Part shown: piece after piece, positions 19,152-28,578 of the stretch | How positions within the stretch are numbered: position 1 is the stretch's first letter | Layout of the letters: each line of letters begins with the position of its first letter | Source: an uncultured SAR116 cluster alpha proteobacterium | GTDB taxonomy: Bacteria > Pseudomonadota > Alphaproteobacteria > Puniceispirillales > Puniceispirillaceae | Assembly: GCA_902622515.1 (NCBI GenBank) | Contig: CACNQE010000007.1 | Location: 1-64,000 of the forward strand | Length of the DNA stretch: 64,000 bases | Reading direction: 5' to 3' | Made by a program: the position numbers and the translations under genes | The notes under the pieces: model-generated | Databases searched by the model: none | The model's input: only the letters and a program-made list of their open reading frames with translations | Told to the model about the DNA's origin: nothing

Positions 19152-20436
19152 ATATTGGACTTTGATTGTTTCAATAATTATTTTGATTTTTGCGTCAGGT
19201 TTTTTTTCAAGCTCTGAAACCGGTCTCACAGCTGCTTCTGATGCCAAAATGCGTCAACTTGCTAATAACGGAAATAGAAATGCGTCGTTAGTAGAAAAAC
19301 TTAAAAATGACAAAGACTCCCTTATAAGTGCAATACTTATAGGAAACAATGCTGTAAATGTGTTAGCATCGGCACTCGCGACTTCAGCGGCGATAGCATT
19401 TTTTGACGACTCAGGTGTTTTCATAGCAACTTTAGTGATGACGATTTTAATCACTATTTTTGCAGAGGTATTACCTAAAACTTACGCTATTAAAAATGCA
19501 AATCAATTTGCTCTATTGGTTGCGACTCCAATTAGATTTATTGTTCTAATTTTAACTCCTCTTACAATGGCAATGAGATGGATCTCTCTTATTTTTCTTG
19601 GGAGAAACTCCGAAATTTCTGAAAATAGAGAAGAAGAGCTCAGAGGTATGATTGACCTTCAAATGGGAGAAAGTACTTCAGAGCTAAAAGAAACAAAAGC
19701 GATGTTATCTTCAGTTTTGGATTTATCCGAGCTGACTGTAGATGAAATAATGACACATCGTGGCTCAGTATCTATGGTAAATGTAGAGGACAAGCCAGAA
19801 GACATTGTCTCATTTGTTCTTAACTCACCTCACACTCGCTTACCTGTATACTCAGGAAAACCTGAGAATATAATTGGTGTTTTACATGTAAAAGACCTTT
19901 TAAGAGCTCTGCAAAACTCTAACAACAAAAATAAGAAAAAGTTTGACGTAGCTAAAATAGCTAGCCCTACTTACTTTGTTCCTGAAACAACATTGCTTGC
20001 TAATCAGCTTCAAGCATTTAGAACAAGGAGGGAGCATTTTGCAATCGTAGTAGATGAATATGGTGATTTTAGAGGCATTGTGACGCTAGAAGATATCATT
20101 GAAGAAATTGTGGGTGATATTGATGATGAGCACGATGTAGAACTAGCTGGTTGCACTGCGCAAGCTGATGGTTCATATGTGGTTGATGGAAACGTTACTA
20201 TTCGAGATCTAAACAGGATACTAGATATTAATCTGCCTGACAGTGATGCATCTACAATAGCTGGGTTATTGTTATATGAAACCAGAACTATTCCTATCCC
20301 AGGAGGAGAGTTTAACATTCATGGAATGCGCTTTCGCGTTATTCATAGACAAAATAACCAAATTACAAGTCTTAGAATATGGACGAAACAAAAACATGTT
20401 GGTCAAAAAAAATCATTTTCTACGTTATCCGAATGA
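19144..20436 (+). CDS. CNNM/CBS-domain membrane protein (CorC/HlyC family)
   Basis: A 430-residue protein: an N-terminal DUF21/CNNM membrane domain with three or four helices (motif SGFFSSSETGLTAASDAKMR), a CBS pair (about 210-345, ending in GIVTLEDIIEEIVGDIDDEH), and a C-terminal CorC_HlyC domain. Relatives are magnesium/cobalt efflux or transport-associated proteins; the name haemolysin is historical. The ATG at 19144, eight nt inside the aroB end and preceded by GGGGG, fits the family start better than the frame opening at 19069. It is commonly third in alphaproteobacterial aroK-aroB operons. Substrate not determined. Confidence 0.87.
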   Translation: MFEYWTLIVSIIILIFASGFFSSSETGLTAASDAKMRQLANNGNRNASLVEKLKNDKDSLISAILIGNNAVNVLASALATSAAIAFFDDSGVFIATLVMTILITIFAEVLPKTYAIKNANQFALLVATPIRFIVLILTPLTMAMRWISLIFLGRNSEISENREEELRGMIDLQMGESTSELKETKAMLSSVLDLSELTVDEIMTHRGSVSMVNVEDKPEDIVSFVLNSPHTRLPVYSGKPENIIGVLHVKDLLRALQNSNNKNKKKFDVAKIASPTYFVPETTLLANQLQAFRTRREHFAIVVDEYGDFRGIVTLEDIIEEIVGDIDDEHDVELAGCTAQADGSYVVDGNVTIRDLNRILDINLPDSDASTIAGLLLYETRTIPIPGGEFNIHGMRFRVIHRQNNQITSLRIWTKQKHVGQKKSFSTLSE

Positions 20437-20473
20437 AAAATTCTGGATGACTACTAAAAAATTGAGGTTTAAG

Positions 20474-21007
20474 ATGAATCTGCAGAACCCAAAAGATCGT
20501 AAACCCGTCCACATTAGAAATATTCACTGTATGGGTTATATAAGAAAAGATGGGGATTTTGATATCGAAGCTGTGCTCACTGACAGTAAGACCTATGATT
20601 TCCCATCAGACACACATGGCATCGTCAAAAAAGATACGCCCTATCATCACATGAAAGTGAGAATAACGGTTGATGTAAATCTAAGAGTGAAGGATGCTAA
20701 TGCGATAACAATTTCGGGCCCTTATCAAATTTGTCCAAAAGGAGCAGAAAACTTTAAAAACTTGATTGGGATAAAGATAGGCCCCGGTTGGAAGCGACGC
20801 GTTCAAGAGAGGATTGGTGGAACTTCTGGATGCACACATATCACTGAATTAACAGGGCCTCTTGCAACCACAGCATATCAGACTATCGGAGGCGAAATAT
20901 CTCGTCGAAGAAGGAGGGGAATAGAAACAAAAAATTTACCAGAAATTAATCAAGAAAATAATCTAAAAAATAGCTGTATAGCCTATTCAGAGGCTAACAA
21001 AGAATAA
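20474..21007 (+). CDS. DUF2889 family protein
   Basis: A 177-residue protein matching the DUF2889 pattern: RKPVHIRNIHCMGYIRKDGD near the start, then FDIEAVLTDSKTYDF, a central KVRITVDVNLRVKDA strand region and a C-terminal GGTSGCTHITELTGPLATTA segment with conserved Cys and His. Function is unknown. The frame opens at 20276 inside the preceding gene, but a GAGG site at 20464-20467 puts the start at the ATG 20474, giving the family's normal N-terminus. It is 37 nt downstream of the CBS-protein gene and convergent with bolA. The CTHITEL region could bind a metal, which is conjecture. Confidence 0.78.
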   Translation: MNLQNPKDRKPVHIRNIHCMGYIRKDGDFDIEAVLTDSKTYDFPSDTHGIVKKDTPYHHMKVRITVDVNLRVKDANAITISGPYQICPKGAENFKNLIGIKIGPGWKRRVQERIGGTSGCTHITELTGPLATTAYQTIGGEISRRRRRGIETKNLPEINQENNLKNSCIAYSEANKE

Positions 21008-21019
21008 AATTCTACTAAT

Positions 21020-21280
21020 TTAGATTGATTTAACATTCAAAGCTACAGCGTGTACTGTAGAATTTAATAAGGGCTTTAATACGCCGTAGATCAATCGATG
21101 AGATTGTACTCTGGTTTTTTCAGAAAATGCAGTAGCTTCAATATCAACTTCAAAATGACTTTCCCCCCCTTCTTTTGCACCTGCATGACCATAATGAGCC
21201 GCACTCACATCTCGCACTTCTAAAAAGTTTGGAGAAAATGCCTCGGTTAATAAATTTTCAATTAGGCTTTTAGTTGACAT
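21020..21280 (-). CDS. bolA: BolA family protein
   Basis: An 86-residue BolA-fold protein. Members work with monothiol glutaredoxins in Fe-S handling and stress adaptation. Visible family features are AAHYGHAGAKEGGESHFEVD with the conserved His residues, and the C-terminal segment SHRLIYGVLKPLLNSTVHAVAL. The length is normal. It is convergent with the DUF2889 gene and divergent from the J-domain gene. This bolA/dnaJ-like/cobS/cobT order is widespread in alphaproteobacteria. No monothiol grxD gene was seen in the window. Confidence 0.9.
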   Translation of the reverse strand: MSTKSLIENLLTEAFSPNFLEVRDVSAAHYGHAGAKEGGESHFEVDIEATAFSEKTRVQSHRLIYGVLKPLLNSTVHAVALNVKSI

Positions 21281-21395
21281 CTTTTTTACTCTTTCATTGC
21301 AACTTGTAATTTATTTAAATAATAAAATTAAGATTAAATCTGTAAATTTAACCTACTACCTTGTCTAAATAAAATTATAACCTTAGTTTACCAAT

Positions 21396-21989
21396 ATGAC
21401 GGAAGCAAAGATACCAGAAATTAGAGGACTCAACGAGGAAACCTCACAAACTAAAAAATGTGAAGCGGAACATTGTTTAGAAGATGGCATTTATCCCGCA
21501 CCACGTAACCGTGATGATTTACGTTCCTATGTATGGTTCTGTCTTCAGCATGTGCGCGAATATAATAAAGGTTGGAATTACTTTGATGGTTTAAATGGAG
21601 ATGCACTTGAAGCAGAAATAAGACGCGCAACTACGTGGGAGCGGCCAAGCTGGAGATTCGGAACTGGAGGAACAGATTCTTATTATAAAAATTCCAGTAA
21701 TTTCACTTCAGAGGATGTATTCGGTTTTTTTTCAAATAATAATAAAGGAACAAAAACTAAAGGTCAGAAAATAATGCCTCCTGACGAACGATGGGCTTGG
21801 AAAATTTTTGATATGGAGCCCTGTTCCGAACAAAAAAAAATAAAGCAGCACTATAAAAAATTAGCAAAATTAAATCATCCAGATAAGAATCAAGGGGACA
21901 CAAGAGCTGAAGAACGATTAAAAGATATTAATATTGCCTATAGTATATTAAAACAATTATATCCCGATACTGTTTCAAAAATGAAATAA
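21396..21989 (+). CDS. J-domain co-chaperone (DnaJ-like)
   Basis: A 197-residue protein with a C-terminal J domain (about 128-192) carrying the essential HPD in NHPDKNQGDTRAEER. The N-terminal half has a Cys motif (KCEAEHC, then WFCLQH) and the aromatic stretch YNKGWNYFDGLNGD, a pattern shared by the alphaproteobacterial J proteins encoded directly before cobS. It lacks the Gly/Phe region and CxxCxGxG zinc fingers of full DnaJ, so it is a specialised Hsp70 partner. The client may be the CobS/CobT AAA+ complex, by association only. It lies 124 nt before cobS on the same strand. Confidence 0.85.
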   Translation: MTEAKIPEIRGLNEETSQTKKCEAEHCLEDGIYPAPRNRDDLRSYVWFCLQHVREYNKGWNYFDGLNGDALEAEIRRATTWERPSWRFGTGGTDSYYKNSSNFTSEDVFGFFSNNNKGTKTKGQKIMPPDERWAWKIFDMEPCSEQKKIKQHYKKLAKLNHPDKNQGDTRAEERLKDINIAYSILKQLYPDTVSKMK

Positions 21990-22113
21990 GTAATAAAAAA
22001 TTTTTAGGGTGGATTTTATTATTGATTATCAATAAATTGACACAAATTTATAACATTTAATAGTACTGTATAAAACTTAGGCCCATCTTCAATAATTAGA
22101 AAGGTGAACTCTT

Positions 22114-23118
22114 TTGTCTGAAATTATTAATAACGGCATTGACGCACATTCGATACCAACTCCAGATACCAATTATAATGTAAGGGAAACATTTGGATTA
22201 GACTTGGATATGGAAGTTCCTGGTTTTTCTGATATTTCTGAATATGTCCCTACATTGGACCCAGATTATCAGTTTAACCACGATACTACTCTTGCAATCT
22301 TAGCTGGGTTTGCCTTCAACCGGCGTGTAATGATTCAAGGGTACCATGGAACGGGTAAATCAACTCATATTGAACAGGTAGCAGCCAAGTTAAATTGGCC
22401 TTGCTTGCGAATTAATTTAGATAGTCATATAAGCCGAATTGATCTTATAGGTAAGGATGCCATTGTTTTAAAAAACGGTAAGCAAGTAACAGAATTCAAG
22501 GAAGGCTTACTGCCGTGGGCATTAAGAAATCCAGTTGCTTTAGTATTTGACGAATATGATGCGGGAAGAGCAGATGTAATGTTCGTTATACAACGTGTTT
22601 TAGAGGTGGATGGAAAATTAACCTTACTTGATACTAATAAAGTCATTCACCCAAATGCTAGTTTTAGATTATTTGCGACTGCAAATACAGTTGGTCTCGG
22701 TGATACAACAGGTCTATATCACGGCACTCAGCAAATAAACCAAGGCCAGATGGATAGATGGTCAATAGTGGCTACCCTAAATTATTTACCGCATTCTGAT
22801 GAAGTAGATATAATTGTCGCAAAACAAAAAAGTTACGATACAAAGCAGGGTAAAGAGCAGGTCTCACAAATGGTTCGTTTAGCTGACCTAACCAGAAAAG
22901 GTTTCATGGCCGGTGACTTATCTACTGTTATGTCACCTAGAACAGTTCTCACTTGGTCTGAAAATGCTCGTATTTTTAATGATATAACTCTTGCTTTCAG
23001 ATTAAGCTTTTTAAATAAATGTGATGAAGTAGAGCGACCAATTATAGCAGAATATTATCAGCGAGTATTTGGTGTCGACCTACCTGAGTCATCTGGCTTC
23101 TCAACCAAATCTTCCTAA
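22114..23118 (+). CDS. cobS: CobS-type AAA+ ATPase (cobaltochelatase small subunit)
   Basis: The 334-residue protein is a MoxR-like AAA+ ATPase with Walker [16 protein letters not shown] at about 76-83 and Walker [10 protein letters not shown] near 145. In aerobic B12 synthesis CobS works with CobT and CobN to insert cobalt into hydrogenobyrinic acid diamide. The start is TTG (22114), preceded by AAAGGTG at about 22100; the resulting N-terminus matches the family. cobT follows after 20 nt. No cobN or other corrin-ring gene is in the window, so the chelatase role cannot be confirmed here; the pair may act as a general AAA+/VWA remodelling machine. Confidence 0.9.
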   Translation: MSEIINNGIDAHSIPTPDTNYNVRETFGLDLDMEVPGFSDISEYVPTLDPDYQFNHDTTLAILAGFAFNRRVMIQGYHGTGKSTHIEQVAAKLNWPCLRINLDSHISRIDLIGKDAIVLKNGKQVTEFKEGLLPWALRNPVALVFDEYDAGRADVMFVIQRVLEVDGKLTLLDTNKVIHPNASFRLFATANTVGLGDTTGLYHGTQQINQGQMDRWSIVATLNYLPHSDEVDIIVAKQKSYDTKQGKEQVSQMVRLADLTRKGFMAGDLSTVMSPRTVLTWSENARIFNDITLAFRLSFLNKCDEVERPIIAEYYQRVFGVDLPESSGFSTKSS

Positions 23119-23138
23119 ATCAGAAACGGCCAGTCATA

Positions 23139-25010
23139 GTGAGCAAACCTACAGATGAAATATTTTTGAAAGCAAATGCGGCAAGCTTGCGAGCGTTAGC
23201 AGGTGGTACCCAACATGAAGTTAGATATGTTGGTCAAGATAGCCTTATATCCAACGAAGCCGTAAGACTTCCAGCGCCGCCATCAGAACGTTCTGCTAAC
23301 TCGGAAAATCAGCTACGAGGGGCCAGTGATGCTGCTGGTTTATGGCTTGCACATCACAATAAGAAAACCCATCAAAGAGTTAGCCCAAAATCATCCGCTG
23401 CCAAAATAATATTTGAGGCTGCAGAAAAAGCTAGAGTTGAAGCTATCGGAGCTAATGACATGGCAGGTGTTCGGAAAAATCTGACTGAACGCCTTGAATC
23501 ACATTACACACTGCACCCTTTAGGCGTTCCCTCACCAGAGGCATCTGACCAAATAGAAAACGGCTTATCAGAAGCTGTGCGACTAATTATCCGAGAAAAA
23601 TTAACTGGTGAAGCCCCACCTTCCGCAGCTGGCATAGCAATGGATTTGTGGAGGCCGTTCATAGAGTCTAAAGCTGGAAATTTATTAGAAAAGATGAAGA
23701 CAGCTACTCAAAATCAAATTGTATTTGCGGATTTCGCCAAACAATTAATCGGGGCATTACAAAGTGACCTTGGAGAAAATTCTGAAGGTGGAGAGGAAGG
23801 CGAAGGAGACGATGATGGGACTAGCCAACAAACTGAAGATGAACAGGAGAGCGAACAGCAAGCTCATTCTGCTTCGGGAGAGGAGGAGTCAGATGGAGAT
23901 GACTCACAATTTTTAGAAACGGAAGGTGATGCTGCAGCGATGGCTTCCGATGATGGATTAGACGAAGAAGCAGAACAGGAGATGGATGGCCACACAGAAG
24001 GAGATTCGCCAGGAGGAGACCCTAGAGATTATAAAGCAGTTGATAACATCCGAAACCATGAGTATAGAGTATTTACAGATACGTTTGACGAAGTAATAGA
24101 GGCGTCGGAGTTATGTGACTCTGAGGAGCTAGACAGACTAAGAGGGCTTCTTGATAGACATCTTGAAAGCCTAACTAGTGTAATCGCGAAATTAGCCAAC
24201 AGACTACAACGTAAATTAATGGCTTACCAAAATCGATCTTGGGATTTTGACCTTGAGGAAGGCGTATTAGACGCAGGGAAACTGCATCGTGTAGTCACTC
24301 AGCCCCTATCTGCGTTATCATTCAAACAAGAACAAGACACTAAATTTAGGGATACAATTGTTACCTTACTATTGGATAATTCTGGTTCTATGCGTGGTCG
24401 ACCTATTACAATTGCCGCCGTCACCGCAGATATCCTTGCTCGTACTCTAGAAAGATGTGGTGTAAAAGTTGAAATTCTTGGCTTTACGACAAAAGCTTGG
24501 AAAGGCGGACAGTCCCGGGAAGAGTGGCAAATTGAAGGAAAACCAGATAAGCCGGGAAGATTAAATGACTTAAGACATATCATTTATAAAGCAGGTGATA
24601 TTCCTTATCGCCGAGCAAGACGTTCATTAGGATTAATGCTTCGTGAAGGTATTCTAAAAGAAAACATAGATGGGGAAGCCTTACTATGGGCTCACAACAG
24701 ATTACTTGCTCGTCATGAAGATAGACAAATATTGATGGTTATCTCAGATGGCGCTCCTGTGGATGACTCTACACTTTCAGCAAATAGCGGAAATTACCTT
24801 GAAAAACATTTACGACAGGTTATCTCACTAATACAGGAACGTTCTCCTGTTGAATTACTGGCGATTGGCATTGGTCATGATGTTACCCGTTACTATGAAC
24901 GAGCTGTGACCATAACTGATGCAGAACAATTGGGTGGTGTCGTAATGTCTCAGCTCGCAGATTTATTTGACGAAAACACTAAATCACCACGAAGGATTTT
25001 TGCTAATTGA
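23139..25010 (+). CDS. cobT: CobT-type VWA protein (cobaltochelatase large ATPase partner)
   Basis: A 623-residue CobT. A helical N-terminal region (1-210) is followed by a very acidic Glu/Asp/Gly/Gln linker (about 215-300) and a C-terminal von Willebrand A domain. The MIDAS motif is [13 protein letters not shown] near residue 412, and [11 protein letters not shown] follows near 540. It partners CobS in cobalt chelation. The start codon is GTG (23139) without a strong ribosome site, 20 nt after cobS, which suggests translational coupling to cobS. It is convergent with rpmB. Architecture matches genuine CobT rather than a short VWA protein. Confidence 0.92.
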   Translation: MSKPTDEIFLKANAASLRALAGGTQHEVRYVGQDSLISNEAVRLPAPPSERSANSENQLRGASDAAGLWLAHHNKKTHQRVSPKSSAAKIIFEAAEKARVEAIGANDMAGVRKNLTERLESHYTLHPLGVPSPEASDQIENGLSEAVRLIIREKLTGEAPPSAAGIAMDLWRPFIESKAGNLLEKMKTATQNQIVFADFAKQLIGALQSDLGENSEGGEEGEGDDDGTSQQTEDEQESEQQAHSASGEEESDGDDSQFLETEGDAAAMASDDGLDEEAEQEMDGHTEGDSPGGDPRDYKAVDNIRNHEYRVFTDTFDEVIEASELCDSEELDRLRGLLDRHLESLTSVIAKLANRLQRKLMAYQNRSWDFDLEEGVLDAGKLHRVVTQPLSALSFKQEQDTKFRDTIVTLLLDNSGSMRGRPITIAAVTADILARTLERCGVKVEILGFTTKAWKGGQSREEWQIEGKPDKPGRLNDLRHIIYKAGDIPYRRARRSLGLMLREGILKENIDGEALLWAHNRLLARHEDRQILMVISDGAPVDDSTLSANSGNYLEKHLRQVISLIQERSPVELLAIGIGHDVTRYYERAVTITDAEQLGGVVMSQLADLFDENTKSPRRIFAN

Positions 25011-25051
25011 AATAATTACAAAAATGAGTTTCATAGAGAATGTAAAGGAAT

Positions 25052-25336
25052 TTAAGTCTTTTGGGCGGCAATAATTTCTGACTTCAATGCACGCGCTTCA
25101 TCTGCCAATTCACTATTCCTAGCCTGGATAAGATAAGGGTCTATACCGCCATGTTTTTCAACAGTACGAATAGCACTGGTTGATACCCGCAATTTTATAG
25201 AGCGACCAAGAATTTCCGATTGCATAGTTGTTACTTGTAAATTTGGCAAAAACTTTCTACGCGTTCGATTGTTAGCGTGACTAACATTGTTACCACTCAT
25301 AACGGTTTTACCTGTAATCTGACAACGTTTAGACAT
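25052..25336 (-). CDS. rpmB: 50S ribosomal protein L28
   Basis: A 94-residue L28 with the family start MSKRCQITGKTVMSGNNVSH and the core NRTRRKFLPNLQ. The frame can be opened one codon earlier with TTG, but the ATG at 25336 is well spaced from AAGGGA and gives the correct N-terminus. The C-terminal extension after about residue 78 is typical of alphaproteobacterial L28. It is single and convergent with cobT, a common neighbour pair in the class. A 274-nt upstream gap presumably holds its promoter. Confidence 0.95.
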   Translation of the reverse strand: MSKRCQITGKTVMSGNNVSHANNRTRRKFLPNLQVTTMQSEILGRSIKLRVSTSAIRTVEKHGGIDPYLIQARNSELADEARALKSEIIAAQKT

Positions 25337-25610
25337 CAAGAATCCCTTAAAAATTTTTTCTATTCATATCTTTAAATTCAAGCGTATAAAGCAATCTAAC
25401 TAATAGGTCAACTCCTCTAGAGCAATACAGCTTTTAAGTTGTTTTTAACTTATAATTTGAAAATTTGTTTGGAAACGTCAGAAAAATCAATCAGGATGAT
25501 TTTTTTCTCTTTTATGTTTTTCATGGATTCAAGTCAGGAATATCTTTGCCGATAAATAAAATCATCTAGATACTCTGTTCCATTATTATAAAAATATTTA
25601 ATTCAAAATC

Positions 25611-26723
25611 TTAATGGTAAAATTTGGTTAGATGTGCTTTTATGGCGTGTTCAGCATGTCTTTGCGCTTTAGCAAAAGAATCAAAACTACCGCAAACCTC
25701 CTTTAAATTATTTATCCCTTCGCCAACACATAATTTTGCAAGGCCATTATTAATAAGGTTCGCTATATGAGGCCCTTTTAAAGCGAGTGAAGAATATAAT
25801 TGCAAAATATCAGCACCAAGTAATATTTTAGTGTATGCATCCTTAACCGAGGAAATACCCCCCACTCCAATAAACGAAATATGTCCTTCCGCAAAAGTAT
25901 ACGCCTTTGATAGTTTTTCACTAGATAGCCTAAATAAAGGCTCCCCAGACAGCCCCCCCGTCTGTTTTATATTTTTTCTATTTTTTAAATTATTCCTTGA
26001 AAGTGTTGTGTTACTTATAATTACGCCAGCAATTTCCTCATTGATCATTACTTCAATAGCAGAAAATAAATCTGATTTATTTAGGTCAGGGTCCAACTTT
26101 ATGAAAATGGGTTTTACCAAATTTGCTTCTACCAATGCCATTTTTACACTTTTAATTATTTGCTTTAAAAATGAAGTTTTTTGTAAATCTCTAAGCCCGA
26201 AAGTATTAGGTGAACTGATATTTATCGTTAAATAATCTGCTAACCCAGCAAGCCCCAAGCAAGCGGAAAAATAATCTTCTACTTTATTTTCTGTTATATT
26301 ATTCGCACCTATATTCACTCCAATTAATTGATTTGTTTTATTGCATTTACGCCATTTGGATAAACGCTCCGCTACAGCCTCCATCCCATCACTATTAAAA
26401 CCATATCTATTAATAAAAGCACCATCTTCAGGTAGTCTGAAAACTCTTGGCTTAGGATTTCCAGGCTGCGGCAGCGGGGTAACAGTTCCTATTTCCACGC
26501 TTCCAAAACCGAGCGCAAAACATCCGGAAATGGCCTCTCCGTTCTTATCAAAGCCTGCTGCTAATCCGATTGGATTAGGAAACCGAAGAGCGCCTATTTC
26601 AGTTGGTAGTTGAATAGGCGAATATCTTGGGCAAATTCCTTTTGACAAAGCAGCAACCGTTACTTTATGTGATGCCTCGCCTGGAAGGGCCTTTATAACA
26701 TTTGCTAGCATTTGCCAGATCAT
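25611..26723 (-). CDS. pyrD: Dihydroorotate dehydrogenase (quinone), class 2
   Basis: Oxidises dihydroorotate to orotate in pyrimidine synthesis and passes electrons to ubiquinone at the inner membrane. The 370-residue protein has the class 2 N-terminal amphipathic segment, FPNPIGLAAGFDKNGEA for FMN binding, and NISSPNTFGLRDLQ with the catalytic Ser. The C-terminus holds IGVGGISS and the phosphate-binding GADILQLYSSLALKGP. It starts 2 nt after the lysS stop and is surely co-transcribed with it. The C-terminal tail is about 25 residues longer than in E. coli PyrD, without a recognised motif. Confidence 0.94.
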   Translation of the reverse strand: MIWQMLANVIKALPGEASHKVTVAALSKGICPRYSPIQLPTEIGALRFPNPIGLAAGFDKNGEAISGCFALGFGSVEIGTVTPLPQPGNPKPRVFRLPEDGAFINRYGFNSDGMEAVAERLSKWRKCNKTNQLIGVNIGANNITENKVEDYFSACLGLAGLADYLTINISSPNTFGLRDLQKTSFLKQIIKSVKMALVEANLVKPIFIKLDPDLNKSDLFSAIEVMINEEIAGVIISNTTLSRNNLKNRKNIKQTGGLSGEPLFRLSSEKLSKAYTFAEGHISFIGVGGISSVKDAYTKILLGADILQLYSSLALKGPHIANLINNGLAKLCVGEGINNLKEVCGSFDSFAKAQRHAEHAIKAHLTKFYH

Positions 26724-26725
26724 TT

Positions 26726-28339
26726 TTAATTTTTTTGTCCCAATCTATCGTTAAGTGCATCATCAAGTAATTTAAGACTTGGTTGCAGGCCATATAATTT
26801 GAAAAAACTGCCCATACGAGGTCCTTTTGTCTGTCCTAGAAGAATTTGATATAAACAGCTAAACCAGTCTCTTAGCTTTTCATATTTTGCCTGCTTGCCT
26901 ATGGCATAAATTTGATTTTGTATTTCTTCAGCAGTTGCGTCTTCTGGTAATTTAGAAAGAGCATCTTTTAGGTCTTTGAGATGAGTTTTTTCTTCGGTGT
27001 TAGCAAACCGGTATAACTTATTTGGGCGCACTCTATCCTTATAAAAAGTAACCGCATATTTAATTAACTTATCAAGATGGGGATGTGTCTCGGGAGTCAC
27101 ACCAGGGGCATATTTTTCGACATAAGACCACATAACCTCATTATCTTCTGCTACACACACACCAGCAAGATTCAATAGAAGATTAAAACTTACTGGCAAT
27201 TTTATTGCCATAGGATTGCCCTTGTGAATATGCCATGCTGGATTCTCAAGCAGACTTGCATCATCACATTCAGCTATTTTACCCAAATAAGTAAAATATT
27301 CATCTACAGTTTTTGGTATCACATCAAAGAACAATCTTTTTGCTCTTCTTGGCTGGGTATACATAAATAATGATAAAGATTCAGGACTCCCATAGTTAAG
27401 CCATTCTTCAACGGAAAGTCCGTTGCCTTTTGATTTAGAAATTTTTTCTCCATTCTGATCTAAAAATAGCTCATAAGAAAAGCCAGCAGGGGGAATTGAT
27501 CCGAGAGTCCTAGCAATTTTTGATGACAACGCTACCGACTCTATCAAATCCTTTCCTGATATTTCATAATCCACACCCAGTGCATGCCATCGCATTGCCC
27601 AATCAGCTTTCCACTGTAGTTTGCAGCATCCTCCAGTAACTTTGGTTACTCTTTCGCTACCTGTTAGCGGGTTAATATAACTTATCTCTCCAGCCTCTTT
27701 ATCTTGTCCAGTAAGAGGTACTTGCAACACTTTTCGGGTATCTGGACAGATTGGCAAAAATGGACTGTAGGTTGCTCTTCTATCTTCTCCCAGAGTTGGT
27801 AAAATAATGTTTATTATATTCTCGTAATTATCCAATACATCTAACAACGCTCTATCGAACTTCCCAGATTGGTATAGTTCAGTAGCACTTAAAAACTCGT
27901 ATTTGAAACCAAAACTATCCAAAAATTTCTGTAATCTTGAATTATTATGTGCCCCAAATGAAGTATGTGTCCGAAAGGGATCGGGAACTTCTGTTAAAGG
28001 CATTTCCAGAAAATCAGTCAACTCTTCTTTATTTGGAACATTTTCTGGAACCTTTCGTAATCCATCCATATCATCTGAAAAACAAATAAGGCGTGTTTTT
28101 CTGCCTGTTAGTACTTCAAATGCATAACGGATCATGCTAGTTCTGACTACTTCTCCAAATGTACCAATGTGAGGCAATCCAGAGGGCCCATAACCCGTCT
28201 CAAATATTACCTCTTTTCCCGCATTATCTGGTTTAGACTCTAGTCTTTTAATAAGACTTTTTGCTTCCACAAAAGGCCAAGCTTTTGCTTCATCTGCAAG
28301 ATTGGCTAATAAGTGATTAAAATGTGGCTTATTTGACAT
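26726..28339 (-). CDS. lysS: Lysyl-tRNA synthetase, class I
   Basis: Charges tRNA-Lys. Unlike the common class II enzyme, this 537-residue protein is a class I (LysK-type) synthetase: GPSGLPHIGTFGEVVRTSMI supplies the HIGH-like motif near residue 56 and KISKSKGNGLS the KMSKS loop near 297. Cysteines in TGGCCKLQWKADWAMRW fall in the insertion expected for the family. Class I LysRS is typical of archaea, spirochaetes and most alphaproteobacteria. It is followed by pyrD after 2 nt and is divergent from the helicase gene. Secure. Confidence 0.95.
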   Translation of the reverse strand: MSNKPHFNHLLANLADEAKAWPFVEAKSLIKRLESKPDNAGKEVIFETGYGPSGLPHIGTFGEVVRTSMIRYAFEVLTGRKTRLICFSDDMDGLRKVPENVPNKEELTDFLEMPLTEVPDPFRTHTSFGAHNNSRLQKFLDSFGFKYEFLSATELYQSGKFDRALLDVLDNYENIINIILPTLGEDRRATYSPFLPICPDTRKVLQVPLTGQDKEAGEISYINPLTGSERVTKVTGGCCKLQWKADWAMRWHALGVDYEISGKDLIESVALSSKIARTLGSIPPAGFSYELFLDQNGEKISKSKGNGLSVEEWLNYGSPESLSLFMYTQPRRAKRLFFDVIPKTVDEYFTYLGKIAECDDASLLENPAWHIHKGNPMAIKLPVSFNLLLNLAGVCVAEDNEVMWSYVEKYAPGVTPETHPHLDKLIKYAVTFYKDRVRPNKLYRFANTEEKTHLKDLKDALSKLPEDATAEEIQNQIYAIGKQAKYEKLRDWFSCLYQILLGQTKGPRMGSFFKLYGLQPSLKLLDDALNDRLGQKN

Positions 28340-28578
28340 CCTCGAATTCCCGATAGTTGGAGATAAGCATTTATAATTTTTTTTTGTTTTGTTTAAACTG
28401 TAACTAAACTGTTTTCTAGTAGAAATTATTTATAAGAAAAAAACCCTTTTTTAGGCATAAAAGAATCAAAAAGGATACTAACCGGAAAAATTATTATTAT
28501 AATCTTTAAAGTTACAGTTTTTACCAATATAAGGGAATACACCTAGCGTGATTTAATTCCAATCCCTATGTTAAAATT

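Noticed and set aside
25435-25452. TAAGTT/AACTTA hairpin in the gap upstream of rpmB
   Set aside because: Six pairs, nearly all A-T; expected by chance in this base composition.
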